Source: Candidatus Saccharibacteria bacterium oral taxon 488 (lineage in GTDB: Bacteria; Patescibacteriota; Saccharimonadia; Saccharimonadales; Saccharimonadaceae). From it: a stretch of 64,000 bases of DNA. This document shows positions 8,429 to 17,899 of the stretch, one piece after another. The stretch's first letter is position 1. Each line of letters starts with the position of its first letter. The stretch spans positions 310,001-374,000 of the forward strand of contig CP039998.1 of assembly GCA_013099015.1 (NCBI GenBank), read 5' to 3'. A program made the translations under genes and the position numbers. Under the pieces are notes generated by a model. The model saw nothing but the letters and a program-made list of their open reading frames with translations, made no database searches and was not told where the DNA came from.

Positions 8429-9148
8429 CTAGTGAGTCAGTGGCCCTTCACTAAATTCCCCGCGCTTGATACTGCCGAGGCTGTAATTACCAAAGTCTGT
8501 CCGGTGGAGTTTGGTGACGGTGTAGCCGAGGGCAGCGAAGGTGCGGCGGATTTGGCGGTTGCGGCCTTCGCTCATCTGGACAATCCAGCGGCGGTTGTCA
8601 TCCTCGTGCTGGCGTTCAAGTGTCAAGCGGCTGGGCCCGTCAGGCAGCTGCACGCCAAAGTCATTGATCATTTGCCGGTGAAGTGGCTGAAGTGGCTGGT
8701 CAAGCGTCACCAGATAGCGCTTAATTTTATAAAACGATGGGTGTGTCATCTGATGGGCAAAATCCCCGTCATTGGTGAGGAGGATGAGGCCCGAACTGTC
8801 TTTGTCGAGGCGACCGACGGGTTTGAGGTGATGGAGGCTGGTTGGTAATAATTCATAAATGGTCGGTACACCGCCTTGAGAGGCACGCGAACAGAGGTAA
8901 CCGACGGGTTTGTGGAGGAGGATGAGCTGGTGGGTTTGGGCGGTGAGCGGTTTGTTGCCGTAGCGAATGATGTCGGTTGTGGTGACGCGTTGACCCAGCG
9001 TGGCAGGTTGGTCGTTCACGGTGACTTTACCCTGCTCGATCAACTCGTCAGCCTGGCGGCGCGACACACCGAGCGCCAGCGCCACGAATTTGTTGAGGCG
9101 CTGGGCGGATGAATCGGTAAAATCGGATACTTGCGTCGGTGTCGTCAT
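8429..9148 (-). CDS. Pseudouridine synthase, RsuA/RluB family
   Basis: This protein of 239 residues isomerises a uridine in rRNA. An S4 RNA-binding domain occupies about residues 15-60. The catalytic domain contains GRLDKDSSGLILLTNDG with the nucleophilic Asp, and RNRQIRR near residue 205, characteristic of the RsuA/RluB/RluE/RluF branch. Whether the target is 16S or 23S rRNA cannot be settled from sequence alone. The start codon lies 2 nt after the stop of the response regulator gene, so they are probably co-transcribed. Confidence 0.9.
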   Translation of the reverse strand: MTTPTQVSDFTDSSAQRLNKFVALALGVSRRQADELIEQGKVTVNDQPATLGQRVTTTDIIRYGNKPLTAQTHQLILLHKPVGYLCSRASQGGVPTIYELLPTSLHHLKPVGRLDKDSSGLILLTNDGDFAHQMTHPSFYKIKRYLVTLDQPLQPLHRQMINDFGVQLPDGPSRLTLERQHEDDNRRWIVQMSEGRNRQIRRTFAALGYTVTKLHRTDFGNYSLGSIKRGEFSEGPLTH

Positions 9149-9149
9149 A

Positions 9150-10463
9150 TCAGGAGACTACTGGCGGTTGCGGTGGAAAGGCGTTGGTCGGTGGCTGGGG
9201 TGTGGTTGGCTGTGCTGGCTCTGTCGCGGGGGATGGCTCTCCTTCAGGCGTTGGAGCTGGGTCGGTCGGCATCGGTGCCGGGGTGGGCAGGACGAATGGC
9301 GTATCGTCATCTTGTGGCTGTGATGCTGCCGCGTTGGCGAGCTCGGCATTGATCGCGGTACCAGTATCAAGTGGCTGGTCATCGGCTGGCGTCGGCAGCG
9401 GCTCGAGTGCATCAAGCGTCAGGTCGCCGTGCGGCTCAGCCATAGCGTTAGGCGTCGGCAGCGTGAAGTCGTTTGAATCTGGCGTTGGCTGCGGCGAGGC
9501 CTGCATAGACTCGAGCTGGTCGCTGAGCTCCTGCTCCATCATCTTGGACATGTCGGGCTGTGGTTCTTGGCTCAGCGGCTGGATCACCCGCTCACCACCG
9601 AGGCTGGTCGGCCGCGGCGATGGTGATGAGGCCGGTGCTGTTGGCTGTGGCAAGGTGTCGGCCGAGGTGGTCGGTGCCGCCTCAGGGGATGGGGACGGCG
9701 CTGGGTCAGAGACCGGAGGTTGCTCTACCTCGGGTGCTGGAGTTGGCGCTGGGTCGGTTGATGTCACTGGCTCGCCGGCGGTTTGCTCAGTCGATGCGGA
9801 CGGAGCCGTCGGTGCCAATGGGGCGCTCGGTAGGACGAACGGTGCTGGGTCGGTTGCTGGCGGGATCGAATTGTCTGGGCTAGCTTGAGCAGGTGCGATG
9901 GCTGAATCATCGTGGGTCGTCGGAGTTATTGGTGCGGTCGGTGCCGGAGTGACAACGTGGGTTGCAATTGCTATCTCTGTCGGTGATGGCAAGGTGACTG
10001 CCGGAGCGTCTTGCTGGGTGGCCGGTGTCTTCAACGGCGCGTCAGCTGCTACGGGCTCTGCGGCCGGCTCGGGCGCGACGGGAGTCGGTTCTGGCACGTC
10101 GCCGAGTACTTCGTGGACAGTGCGCACCACGTCTTCGATGCCAACTTGCGACTTAACGAGGTAGCGATCAGCGCCGAGAGCTTCGCCGCGTTGCCGTTGG
10201 TCTTCGGATGACAATGCGGTCATCATGATGACTTTGACGTCGCGTGTCTCGGTGGTCGAGCGCAAGATATCCAGCATGTCAAAGCCAGAAATCTTGGGCA
10301 TCATCACGTCACTGACGATCAAGGCCGGGCGTTCTTTGATGGCCATAGCTAAGGCCTCTTCACCGTCGCCCGCCGAAACGATGTCGTAGCCTTCAGCTAG
10401 TAACCTGACGCCGTAAATCTCGCGCAGGCTTTTGTCGTCTTCTACTAGTAAAATCTTTGTCAT
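9150..10463 (-). CDS. Receiver-domain response regulator with long Pro/Thr/Ala-rich tail
   Basis: Residues 1-125 of this 437-residue protein are a complete CheY-like receiver: acidic pair VEDD, phosphoacceptor Asp in LIVSDVMMP, Thr in MMTAL and Lys in YLVKSQ. The remaining 310 residues contain no known output domain and are low-complexity, rich in Pro, Thr, Ala, Ser and Asp. The kinase upstream (10509-12524) carries a similar tail, so the two probably form a pair whose output is by protein contact. The promoter has TATAGT 10 nt before the ATG. Confidence 0.85.
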   Translation of the reverse strand: MTKILLVEDDKSLREIYGVRLLAEGYDIVSAGDGEEALAMAIKERPALIVSDVMMPKISGFDMLDILRSTTETRDVKVIMMTALSSEDQRQRGEALGADRYLVKSQVGIEDVVRTVHEVLGDVPEPTPVAPEPAAEPVAADAPLKTPATQQDAPAVTLPSPTEIAIATHVVTPAPTAPITPTTHDDSAIAPAQASPDNSIPPATDPAPFVLPSAPLAPTAPSASTEQTAGEPVTSTDPAPTPAPEVEQPPVSDPAPSPSPEAAPTTSADTLPQPTAPASSPSPRPTSLGGERVIQPLSQEPQPDMSKMMEQELSDQLESMQASPQPTPDSNDFTLPTPNAMAEPHGDLTLDALEPLPTPADDQPLDTGTAINAELANAAASQPQDDDTPFVLPTPAPMPTDPAPTPEGEPSPATEPAQPTTPQPPTNAFPPQPPVVS

Positions 10464-10508
10464 AACTACCTCTACTATACCGAAGTTTGCACCAAAATAC
10501 TATAGTGG

Positions 10509-12524
10509 TTATGGTTTTTGTTGGGCAGCGTCTGGTTCTGGGGCGGCGAGCGGTGCTGATGGCGTGGGTGTAGCGGTTGGCTCAGGGGGTGTGGGTGTGG
10601 CAAGAGGCTCGTGGATTGGATCGGGCGGTGTGGATAGCATGGCGGGCGCGGGAGTGGTTGGTTCAGGTGGTGGCGTGAACATCAGCGGCAGCGGGCTAAA
10701 ATTCGGCGGCGGCACCGGCGGCGTGGCTGGCTTAGTCAGGACGGTATCAGCGGCGTCCGGTTGGGTGGCGTTGATCGGGACGGTTGGCTGGACGGCGACA
10801 GCGGTTGGCGGTTCGGCGGTCAGTGGTGGAGCAGCAGGCGCGGGGGTGGTTGGTAATTGGCGCATGGCCTCGTCGGTTCGAGTGCGAGGAATCTCGAGAA
10901 AGAAAGTGCTGCCCTTGCGGTATTCGCTGATGACGAATAGGCGGCCGGACATTGCCTCGGTCAGGCGGCGGCTGAGATACAGGCCGAGGCCGGTGCCGCC
11001 GATCTCGCGGGTGTCGGAATTATCGACGCGGTAGAACTTTTGAAAGAGGTGTGGCACATCTTCGGCGGGGATGCCGATACCGCTGTCTTGGACGCTGATG
11101 GTGATCGTTTTGTCATCGCCAGTGATGTCTACGACTACTTCCCCGTCGGGCGTGTACTTGATGGCATTTTCGATCAAGTTAGAAACAACTTCGCGGAGGT
11201 GATCGGCATCGACGTTGGCGTAGTATGCTGGCTGGACAGTGGCGGCGGCGTCTGGACGGAAGGTGCAGACGAGGCCCTTTTCGGCGGCGCGTGGCGCCAG
11301 GCCCTCAAAAATCTCGCCAACGAAAGTAGTGATATTGATAATCTGTGGCTCGTTCTTGAGGCGGCCGTCTTCGGCGCGGCTGATGTCGAGCAGGTCCTGG
11401 AACAGTCGGCCGAGGTGCTGGGCTGAGGCGTGGGCCTTGGTGATGAAATCGCGCGCCTTGTCGTCGATGTGGGCGGTGGCTGGATTGAGGGCCAGGCCGA
11501 GATAACCCTCGATGGAGGCAACGGGGGTGCGCATTTCGTGGCTGGCGGTAGAAATGAATTCGGCTTGCTGGCGCTCCTCGGCTTTTTCTTTGGTGATGTC
11601 GCGAAAGACGACGATGATACCTTCGTTGTCCTTGCCGACCGGTGAGGCGACGATGGAGACGAGAATTTGCTTGTCCGAGGCAGTGCGGAGGAGTAATTTG
11701 TCGGAGTGTGCCGGCCGATTATTGATCAGTGACTGCATGACCGGGTTTTCGGTAACGGTGACGTCTTTGCCATCGGCGGTGACTAGTTGGATGACGCTTT
11801 GCCATTTGAGGCCGAGGGCGTCGCCTTGGTTCCAGCCGATGATCCGTTGGGCCGAAGGGTTGATCAGCTCGATATTGCCCTCGCGCGAGATGGCTAGCAC
11901 GCCGTCGTCGATAGTATTGATGACAATGTCAGAGGTGCCCTCGGCGGTGGATAGCTTGGTGCGAAGTTCAGAGATGTCGCCGAGCTTGCTGACGCGCGGC
12001 TGATGGCGCCAGATGATAAAGCCAAGAGCTAGTGGCGCCAGGCCAAAAAATAGGGCGCCAATCGTGGCGATGAGGCTGGCGTGCTGGGTGATGGCGGCAG
12101 TGGTGATGGCGGTGACGACGAGGAGGCTGGTGCCGAGGACGACGGGCCAGCCAAAGAAGCCGGCGAATACCGCAGCGCTGAGCCAAGCGGCGGCGAATGG
12201 CGAGGCTAGAAAGCCGCTGGTGGCAACGAGCGAGCCGACGGCAAGGATGATCAGGCCATAGACGGCGATGGATACGGCGGTGATGGCTCGGCGCGGTAGC
12301 CACAGACAGAGGATGAGGGCGGCGAGGCTGACGAGGGCGCTGATGGCGGCGGCGAGGTCGGTGATGGCTTCGCCGATGGGTAGCCGGTAGCCGGTCGGGA
12401 TAAAGCGCGCCCAAGCGTAGAGGAGGACGATGACCAGCCCGACGAACAAGGCCGCCTCGCATAGTCGCCGCAGCCAAAATCGTGACAATTCGCCGACTTG
12501 TGAAATATCCCCCGCCCACTTCAT
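10509..12524 (-). CDS. Membrane sensor histidine kinase with PAS domain and Pro-rich tail
   Basis: The N-terminus of this 671-residue protein has about seven or eight hydrophobic helices up to residue 190. A PAS domain follows (IDDGVLAISREGNIELINP), then HisKA with the phosphoacceptor His in FISTASHEMRTP, then an HATPase with N box NLIENAIKYT, G1 DSGIGIP, F box FQKFYRVD and G2 GTGLGLYLSRR. About 115 C-terminal residues are Pro/Thr/Ala-rich and disordered. The start at 12524 is 6 nt after a perfect TATAAT. It lies directly upstream of the receiver protein. Confidence 0.88.
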   Translation of the reverse strand: MKWAGDISQVGELSRFWLRRLCEAALFVGLVIVLLYAWARFIPTGYRLPIGEAITDLAAAISALVSLAALILCLWLPRRAITAVSIAVYGLIILAVGSLVATSGFLASPFAAAWLSAAVFAGFFGWPVVLGTSLLVVTAITTAAITQHASLIATIGALFFGLAPLALGFIIWRHQPRVSKLGDISELRTKLSTAEGTSDIVINTIDDGVLAISREGNIELINPSAQRIIGWNQGDALGLKWQSVIQLVTADGKDVTVTENPVMQSLINNRPAHSDKLLLRTASDKQILVSIVASPVGKDNEGIIVVFRDITKEKAEERQQAEFISTASHEMRTPVASIEGYLGLALNPATAHIDDKARDFITKAHASAQHLGRLFQDLLDISRAEDGRLKNEPQIINITTFVGEIFEGLAPRAAEKGLVCTFRPDAAATVQPAYYANVDADHLREVVSNLIENAIKYTPDGEVVVDITGDDKTITISVQDSGIGIPAEDVPHLFQKFYRVDNSDTREIGGTGLGLYLSRRLTEAMSGRLFVISEYRKGSTFFLEIPRTRTDEAMRQLPTTPAPAAPPLTAEPPTAVAVQPTVPINATQPDAADTVLTKPATPPVPPPNFSPLPLMFTPPPEPTTPAPAMLSTPPDPIHEPLATPTPPEPTATPTPSAPLAAPEPDAAQQKP

Positions 12525-12621
12525 GCTTGTATTATAGACCGAGATGAGCAAAAATGATACCCACATTGAGCCACGTCACGGCAAGTCAAGCATGGTACGT
12601 ATTTGGCTGCCCTGAGGGCGC

Positions 12622-13881
12622 TCAGCCCTTCCCCAAAATCGCCTCGAGCATTTTCATCCGCGAGGCCATGATGGCGGGGATGGCACCGCTGATGATGGCG
12701 ACTACCAGCACAACCTCAGCACGGAATAGCAATTCCCACCACGATATGTTGAGCGTCACGTCAGCAATTGGCAGACTGAATGGATGTGCCACCACATATG
12801 GCACTAGTCCACCGAGGAAAATTGCCAAGCCGACCGCTATACCGCACACCGCATAAAATAGCGCTAGTAGGACATAGCTAAAGACGATCACTCGCGGCTT
12901 GATGCCAATCGCCCGCTGAATGCCGATTTGCCGCCGCTTGTTGATGATGTCAACGTAAATCACGATGAAGATCGTCACCGCCGCAATGATAATGCCGACT
13001 ATCAGCATAATAGCGTTGAGCGACTGAAAGCTGCCGGTAATCGTATCCATAACCGTCGCTCCGTCGCGCCAATCGTGAACGCGCAGGCCCGGATAGTTCA
13101 GGTCAGTAAGCGCTCGTTGCACCGACGCCTCCTTGCCGCGGCTGGTGCGCACGACGATCATGCTGGCATCGTTCTCGCCAGCTGCCAAACGGCTCGGTAT
13201 GCCGCTGGTGAGCTTGCGCCATAAACCGCGCGAGATGTACGCCTGAATATCTGCATTATAGAACTTCGTCGAGGTAATACCGCCGACCTTAACGTTGACC
13301 TTTTTACCGTTAATATTTATCGTTACCCGATCGCCAACTTTAACCCCCTCAAGCGAACCTCTCTCGAGCAGCCGGCTACCCAGCACAATCTCGTCATCGC
13401 TCGCCAAAAACGTTCCATCCGACACGCGGTTAGCGACCTCCAGGGTTTGGCGAAAGTCTCGCGGATTAACGACATTGATCCGAGCCTGTACTTGCTTGTC
13501 ATCGTTATATCCTAATACCGCCGGCACAGCCAGGATTTTGTCAGCCGCCGTCACGCCGTCGATGCGTTTGATCTCGGCCAGCTTGTCATCGACATTGGTG
13601 ATGTACTCGCCGGGCTTTTTGACATCGATATAGGCTTCGCCGACCATCAGATTCTTGATCTGCGATTCAATCGCCGAGGTGACGCCAGCTAGCAGCGACG
13701 ATATGAAGGCTAGATTAATGAACGCCACCGCCACTAGCAGCGTCGTCAGGCCCAGCGTCCACTTACGGCCGCGCACGATGTACTGCCGCATCAATCGCCA
13801 GCCTAGCAAGAACTCGCGCCACAGATTGTTCTTGGGCTGGCGCGACGTTTGCGTTTCCTGCGTTTTGCGGGACTGGCTCAT
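12622..13881 (-). CDS. MacB/FtsX-family ABC transporter permease
   Basis: This 419-residue permease has one N-terminal membrane helix (about residues 42-65), a MacB-type extracytoplasmic domain of about 210 residues and three C-terminal helices. The IDIINKRRQIGIQRAIGIK segment is the FtsX coupling region. Its ATG overlaps the stop of the ATPase gene (ATGA), so they form one transporter. Such pairs act as mechanotransmission complexes for lipoproteins, peptides or cell wall enzymes; the substrate is unknown. Confidence 0.88.
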   Translation of the reverse strand: MSQSRKTQETQTSRQPKNNLWREFLLGWRLMRQYIVRGRKWTLGLTTLLVAVAFINLAFISSLLAGVTSAIESQIKNLMVGEAYIDVKKPGEYITNVDDKLAEIKRIDGVTAADKILAVPAVLGYNDDKQVQARINVVNPRDFRQTLEVANRVSDGTFLASDDEIVLGSRLLERGSLEGVKVGDRVTININGKKVNVKVGGITSTKFYNADIQAYISRGLWRKLTSGIPSRLAAGENDASMIVVRTSRGKEASVQRALTDLNYPGLRVHDWRDGATVMDTITGSFQSLNAIMLIVGIIIAAVTIFIVIYVDIINKRRQIGIQRAIGIKPRVIVFSYVLLALFYAVCGIAVGLAIFLGGLVPYVVAHPFSLPIADVTLNISWWELLFRAEVVLVVAIISGAIPAIMASRMKMLEAILGKG

Positions 13882-14600
13882 AGTAGCCTCCCGGCTGAAG
13901 GTTTGCGCTCGCCTTTTAGTTTGCCGTTTTCAAACACGATTTGCCGCTTGGCATAGGCTAGTTCATCAGCTTCATGCGAGATCATCACCAAGGTTATGCC
14001 GCTGGCGTTAATTTCCTTCAACGTTTCCATGACATTTTTTGAAGCAACCGTATCTAGGTTAGCCGTCGGCTCGTCGGCAAAGATAATGTGCGGCTCATTG
14101 ACCAGCGCCCGGGCAATCGCCACGCGCTGCTGTTCGCCGCCAGATAATTGCGATGGTAGGTGGCGCGCTCTGTCCTTCAGGCCAACACGATCCAGTTCTT
14201 GCAGAGCTTTTTGCTTAGCAATCTTCGCCGAGCACCACATCAGCCGCGGCAACATGACGTTTTCTAGGGCGGTGAGTTCACGAATCAGGGCGTACTCTTG
14301 AAAAATATAGCCAACTTGGCGCAGGCGCAGTTCAATTCGCTGTTTTTCTGGCAGCTGAGTGATCTCTATCGCTGGTGTCTCATCACCCCTACTATCAAAC
14401 CAAATCGTGCCGCTATCAGGGCGGTCCAACATCGCCACCTGATGCATAAAGGTCGATTTGCCCGAACCGTTGCGCCCTGTGATCATTAGAAAATCGCCGT
14501 GACGAATCGAAAAACTGACGTCCTTGAGCGCACGCGTGGCGCTATCACCCGAGCCGTACGTCTTGCTGAGATGCTCAATGGTAAGAATTTCGCGGGCCAT
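13878..14600 (-). CDS. ABC transporter ATP-binding protein (LolD/MacB-like)
   Basis: This 240-residue ATPase has Walker A GRNGSGKS, signature LSGGEQQRVAIARAL and Walker B IIFADEPTANLDT. The Q-loop region YIFQEYALIRELTALENVM is typical of the LolD/FtsE/MacB group. The start at 14600 is chosen because TATACT lies exactly 6 nt upstream, while the longer frame has no ribosome binding site. It partners with the permease at 12622-13881. Confidence 0.9.
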   Translation of the reverse strand: MAREILTIEHLSKTYGSGDSATRALKDVSFSIRHGDFLMITGRNGSGKSTFMHQVAMLDRPDSGTIWFDSRGDETPAIEITQLPEKQRIELRLRQVGYIFQEYALIRELTALENVMLPRLMWCSAKIAKQKALQELDRVGLKDRARHLPSQLSGGEQQRVAIARALVNEPHIIFADEPTANLDTVASKNVMETLKEINASGITLVMISHEADELAYAKRQIVFENGKLKGERKPSAGRLL

Positions 14601-14654
14601 AGTATCAGTATAGCGCGCGGTGGGGCGCCGCTTCAAGCCGAGATCCCGAAAAAC

Positions 14655-15158
14655 CTACTGCAGTTTTGTTATCATTTCTATTTCACGAGCAGTAAAGCCA
14701 TATTTTTCATAGAACGCTATGGCGCGCTGGTTGCCGCTCAGCACTTTTAGCCGCAGCGTATCGCAATTTTTACTCTGAAAATAGCGCTTCATTTCATCCA
14801 GCAAGGCTCGCCCGATACCGCTGCCTCGCTGTTCTGGCTCGACATAGAGCAGTCCGATCCAGCCGTCTTTTCGCGGCGCATGCACCGCATCGAACACGGC
14901 GTCCTGACCAGGCTGATGATCAATAATCACGCCCTGAATAAAACCGACCACCTGGCCATTCTCCTCGGCAACATATATCGCGCCGTCCATATCCTCGCTA
15001 TCGTCAATCATCCGCTGCATGTAGCCGTGCGCGTCTCGCGGGCTAGCGAACGGCAGCGATTCCGCTGTGTCGTCAACCTGCGCAAAATGCGCGTGTAGTT
15101 TAATCGCCAGCTTGTCGATTGCGGCGCGGTCTTTGGGGTGGAAGGGGCGGATTGTCAT
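14655..15158 (-). CDS. GNAT family N-acetyltransferase
   Basis: This 167-residue protein transfers an acetyl group from acetyl-CoA to an unknown acceptor. The pyrophosphate-binding loop is EQRGSGIGRALLDEMKRYF near residue 110, after the beta-4 strand GLLYVEP. The C-terminal NQRAIAFYEKYGF is the standard GNAT motif B. The start has no strong ribosome binding site. Confidence 0.85.
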   Translation of the reverse strand: MTIRPFHPKDRAAIDKLAIKLHAHFAQVDDTAESLPFASPRDAHGYMQRMIDDSEDMDGAIYVAEENGQVVGFIQGVIIDHQPGQDAVFDAVHAPRKDGWIGLLYVEPEQRGSGIGRALLDEMKRYFQSKNCDTLRLKVLSGNQRAIAFYEKYGFTAREIEMITKLQ

Positions 15159-15277
15159 GATTATGTTCTGTATAAGATAGTCTGCCGTAAAGTTACTATT
15201 TTAGTTATAACACAAAATAGCCATAGATTCCGCGGTTGGTCGACAGGTCTTTAGTGCTTAGGAGCAGAAAAGTATAT

Positions 15278-15490
15278 TTATGTAAATAAGGTGGGGATGG
15301 AGACTTTTAGCGCTTTGGCTATCCTGTCAATATTATCGACTGAAATATTTTGTTCGCCACGTTCTATTGCCCCTATATACGTTCGATGAAGCCCGGCTTT
15401 ATCTGCTAGTTGCTCCTGCGAAAAACCGCTCTTCTTGCGAAGCTCACGAACACGTTTTCCGAATAATCGTCTGACCCTAGGGACCGCCAT
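15278..15490 (-). CDS. XRE-family transcriptional regulator
   Basis: This 70-residue single-domain repressor has a five-helix HTH: GKRVRELRKKSGFSQEQLADKAGLHRTYIGAIERGEQNIS. It is divergent from the SagB-YcaO gene and an inverted repeat (15495-15513) lies directly before its start codon. This arrangement suggests autoregulation and possibly control of the TOMM operon; that is an inference. Confidence 0.85.
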   Translation of the reverse strand: MAVPRVRRLFGKRVRELRKKSGFSQEQLADKAGLHRTYIGAIERGEQNISVDNIDRIAKALKVSIPTLFT

Positions 15491-15494
15491 TTGC

Positions 15495-15513
15495 TACTAA
15501 GCATATGTTAGTA
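15495..15513. promoter_or_regulatory. Probable XRE operator
   Basis: TACTAA and TTAGTA form perfect 6-bp arms around GCATATG, 4 nt upstream of the regulator start. The first 13 bases, TACTAAGCATATG, recur on the minus strand just before the start of the GHKL ATPase gene at 21849. Confidence 0.5.
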
Positions 15514-15569
15514 AAAATAATAGTTCCACACACAATAACTAGCAGATTTATATTTTTACAGATGAAATG

Positions 15570-15598
15570 ATGACAATAAATAGCATTTATGTTATATT
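15570..15598 (+). promoter_or_regulatory. Promoter of the TOMM operon
   Basis: ATGACA at 15570-15575, a 17-nt spacer and TATATT at 15593-15598 form a sigma70-type promoter. The 5' leader of about 95 nt contains CCTACG/CGTAGG and CTTTGC/GCAGAG stems before the AAGGAGG ribosome binding site. The long leader is unusual among the mostly leaderless genes here. Confidence 0.55.
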
Positions 15599-15698
15599 CC
15601 TACGTAGGGGTCGTAGGCTGTTCTTTGCGCACGCAGAGTGTCTACTGGCTCCGTTCTTTCACATCGTTGTACTATCCAAAGTAAGGAGGTATTTGTAA

Positions 15699-17828
15699 AT
15701 GCTCAAGAGGCCGCTTCTCGCGGTTCCGGGTATCCCGAAAGATGATGGCATTAAGTTCATTATGTCCGACCGAGAGATCTTCTTGGGATCTGAAATAGCA
15801 CCGATTGCTTGGAGTATTCTGGAATTGTGCAATGGAATGAACCCCATTCATGCAATTGCCGAACAGCTCTCAAGCATTGATGAAAATTTCACGATAGGAT
15901 TCTTGAATGACTTGAATTCGCTCGGTATTGTCATTGATAGTTGTGAGGTATACAAACACTTTCACGCAATCAGTGCAAACCCCATGACCTATCCTTCTGA
16001 TATTACGGATAAAGAAGTTATGAGTCATGTCAAGTCTCCGCGTATGAAAATCAAGGAGGGTGTCGAATTCTCATTCACCGCTGAAGATAACCTCTCTAAG
16101 CTTACGGAGCTTCAGAGGCTTCGCTCTAGCTGTAGAAACTTCACCGGCGAGCCTCTATCTATTGAAGAGGTTGGCGTCTTGCTGAATGTTGGCTACTCTT
16201 TTGAGAGGCATGCAGTCCCTTCCGCGGGCAATCTTTATCCGATGAAGATATTTGTCATTGCCCTAGAAGATCAAAAGGATTTTCCGGCTGGATATTATGA
16301 GTACGATAGTGAATGTGATCGTCTTATACTATTTAACGGAACTCCTGATTTTCAGCGGATTTCTCATGCATTTAATGCCGTAGGGTTGCCCTTTGGCGCG
16401 AGCGTGATGCTTGTGATTGCTGCCGATGCAAATCGCCAGCCGTACAAGTACTCAAACTTGGGGTATCGCTTTATGGCTATTGAAGCGGGTGAAATTGCTC
16501 AGAATATTGCCCTTGGGGCGATAGAATCTGGCATGGATACCTGTCTTCTCGGGGGCATGAGAGAAAAAGAAGTCTCTGATGAGCTGCAACTTGAGGGCTG
16601 TCTCTTATTCCTTGCAATTGCGCTTGGTAAATCTGCTGGTGCAGAAGTAAGAACAGAACGATCTTTGCTCTCTCGGCTAGAGGATGAAGTTGTCGGAGAT
16701 GTAAAGCCAGTTCGTCGCGTCTGGCTTACCGACAACACACTATCCAATGACTACGGCAAGTCATATTTCCAGTTTTTGTCCGTTGCACAGAATGGTCAAA
16801 TCGCAAGTGGGATATCGACATCGTGGTCTGATGCGAGGCTTAAGGCCATAGCCGAAGGTTATGAGAGACAGCGTTCAACAGACGTATTCTACGATGTCTA
16901 TTCATCGGCTCAAAACCTTCCAGGTCCGTGGCTTGATCCTCGAGTTGCTGCGCCTCTCACTGATGCGCAGTATATCCGGCTTCCGCATTTGCAAAAGTTC
17001 AATGAGGATCTGGAAATTGAGTGGATCAGAGGAGTAAATCACAAAGGAGAGGCGGTATTCGTACCGATCGACTTGGTGTTTTATTCCATGGAAAACCTTG
17101 GTAGAAAGTTGGTAGTGGATACCTGCTCTTCGGGGTTCGCCGCCTATACTAATTTCGAAGAGGCTGTTAATCGAGGTCTCCTAGAGCTCATTGAGCGTGA
17201 CGGTTTGATGCGAAGCTGGTACGAAAAGCGCAGTCCGCATAAGTTGGATCCTGCGGTTTTGCCAACTCATTTGCGAAACAGAATGGAATACTGGAAAGAC
17301 CGAGGGTACAACATAGTTGTACTTGATCTGAGCCAGAAAGGGGTTATTATCATTGAGGTGGTAATAATTTCTGATTCGTACCCCTGTTTCGTAAGTGGCG
17401 CATCCAGCTCGCTTGATACGTTTGAGGAAGCCACTATCAAGGCTTTTCAGGAGGCTGAGTCTCGTTTGATCTATGGGTTAAACGCTCAGAAGCCACGAAG
17501 ACTGATTCCACGTCATGTTCATAGTGTTCTTGATCATGAGATGCTTTACGCTCAATCAAAGCAATACCATGAGTATGTGAGGTTTCTGTTCGGAGGTAAA
17601 ACTTTGGACAGAGTTCCTGTACCAACAGCATCAATTGATACCTTGAAAAAGGAGCTGGAGATTGTTGCGGTGGATGTCTCTGAGAAACACTCGATACTGA
17701 AAGTAGCTAAGGTGTTGAGTTGCAAGCTGATACCAATTAGCTTTGGATTTGGCACTGGACACTATTCTCATCATTCTCTGACTGGGGTGGCACGAGGCGA
17801 CAGTCTTATGCCACACTACTTTGCTTGA
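15699..17828 (+). CDS. RRE-like/SagB dehydrogenase/YcaO cyclodehydratase fusion
   Basis: This 709-residue enzyme should convert Cys/Ser/Thr of a ribosomal peptide into thiazole/oxazole rings. Residues 1-85 resemble a PqqD/RRE peptide-binding winged helix (FLGSEIAPIAWSILELCNG, then LNDLNSLGIVID). Residues 130-325 form an FMN-dependent SagB dehydrogenase with PSAGNLYP at 174-181 and EAGEIAQN at 262-269. Residues 345-709 form a YcaO domain with ATP/Mg motifs E386xxE389R390, E496xxE499R500 and Q584ExxxR589. The chain ends in HYFA rather than the Pro-rich tail of many azoline-forming YcaOs. No E1-like partner gene is nearby. A strong AAGGAGG precedes the start, and the precursor gene follows 71 nt downstream. 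Confidence 0.88.
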   Translation: MLKRPLLAVPGIPKDDGIKFIMSDREIFLGSEIAPIAWSILELCNGMNPIHAIAEQLSSIDENFTIGFLNDLNSLGIVIDSCEVYKHFHAISANPMTYPSDITDKEVMSHVKSPRMKIKEGVEFSFTAEDNLSKLTELQRLRSSCRNFTGEPLSIEEVGVLLNVGYSFERHAVPSAGNLYPMKIFVIALEDQKDFPAGYYEYDSECDRLILFNGTPDFQRISHAFNAVGLPFGASVMLVIAADANRQPYKYSNLGYRFMAIEAGEIAQNIALGAIESGMDTCLLGGMREKEVSDELQLEGCLLFLAIALGKSAGAEVRTERSLLSRLEDEVVGDVKPVRRVWLTDNTLSNDYGKSYFQFLSVAQNGQIASGISTSWSDARLKAIAEGYERQRSTDVFYDVYSSAQNLPGPWLDPRVAAPLTDAQYIRLPHLQKFNEDLEIEWIRGVNHKGEAVFVPIDLVFYSMENLGRKLVVDTCSSGFAAYTNFEEAVNRGLLELIERDGLMRSWYEKRSPHKLDPAVLPTHLRNRMEYWKDRGYNIVVLDLSQKGVIIIEVVIISDSYPCFVSGASSSLDTFEEATIKAFQEAESRLIYGLNAQKPRRLIPRHVHSVLDHEMLYAQSKQYHEYVRFLFGGKTLDRVPVPTASIDTLKKELEIVAVDVSEKHSILKVAKVLSCKLIPISFGFGTGHYSHHSLTGVARGDSLMPHYFA

Positions 17829-17899
17829 GTCCATTTTACACTGATATGCGATTGTGTTTTGATGGATTCGCGAATCCAAACAGAAAGGAGGTGATTTAC

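Noticed and set aside
9139..9888. Long plus-strand open frame rich in Gly/Ser/Val
   Set aside because: It is the antisense shadow of the Pro/Thr/Ala-rich tail of the response regulator and has no start signals.
10432..11034. Plus-strand Gly/Val/Ser-rich frame
   Set aside because: It is antisense to the Pro-rich kinase tail and catalytic domain.
13878..14600. The MacB-like ABC pair as the exporter for the TOMM peptide
   Set aside because: It is on the other strand, separated by a GNAT gene, and of the FtsX/LolD type rather than a peptide exporter.
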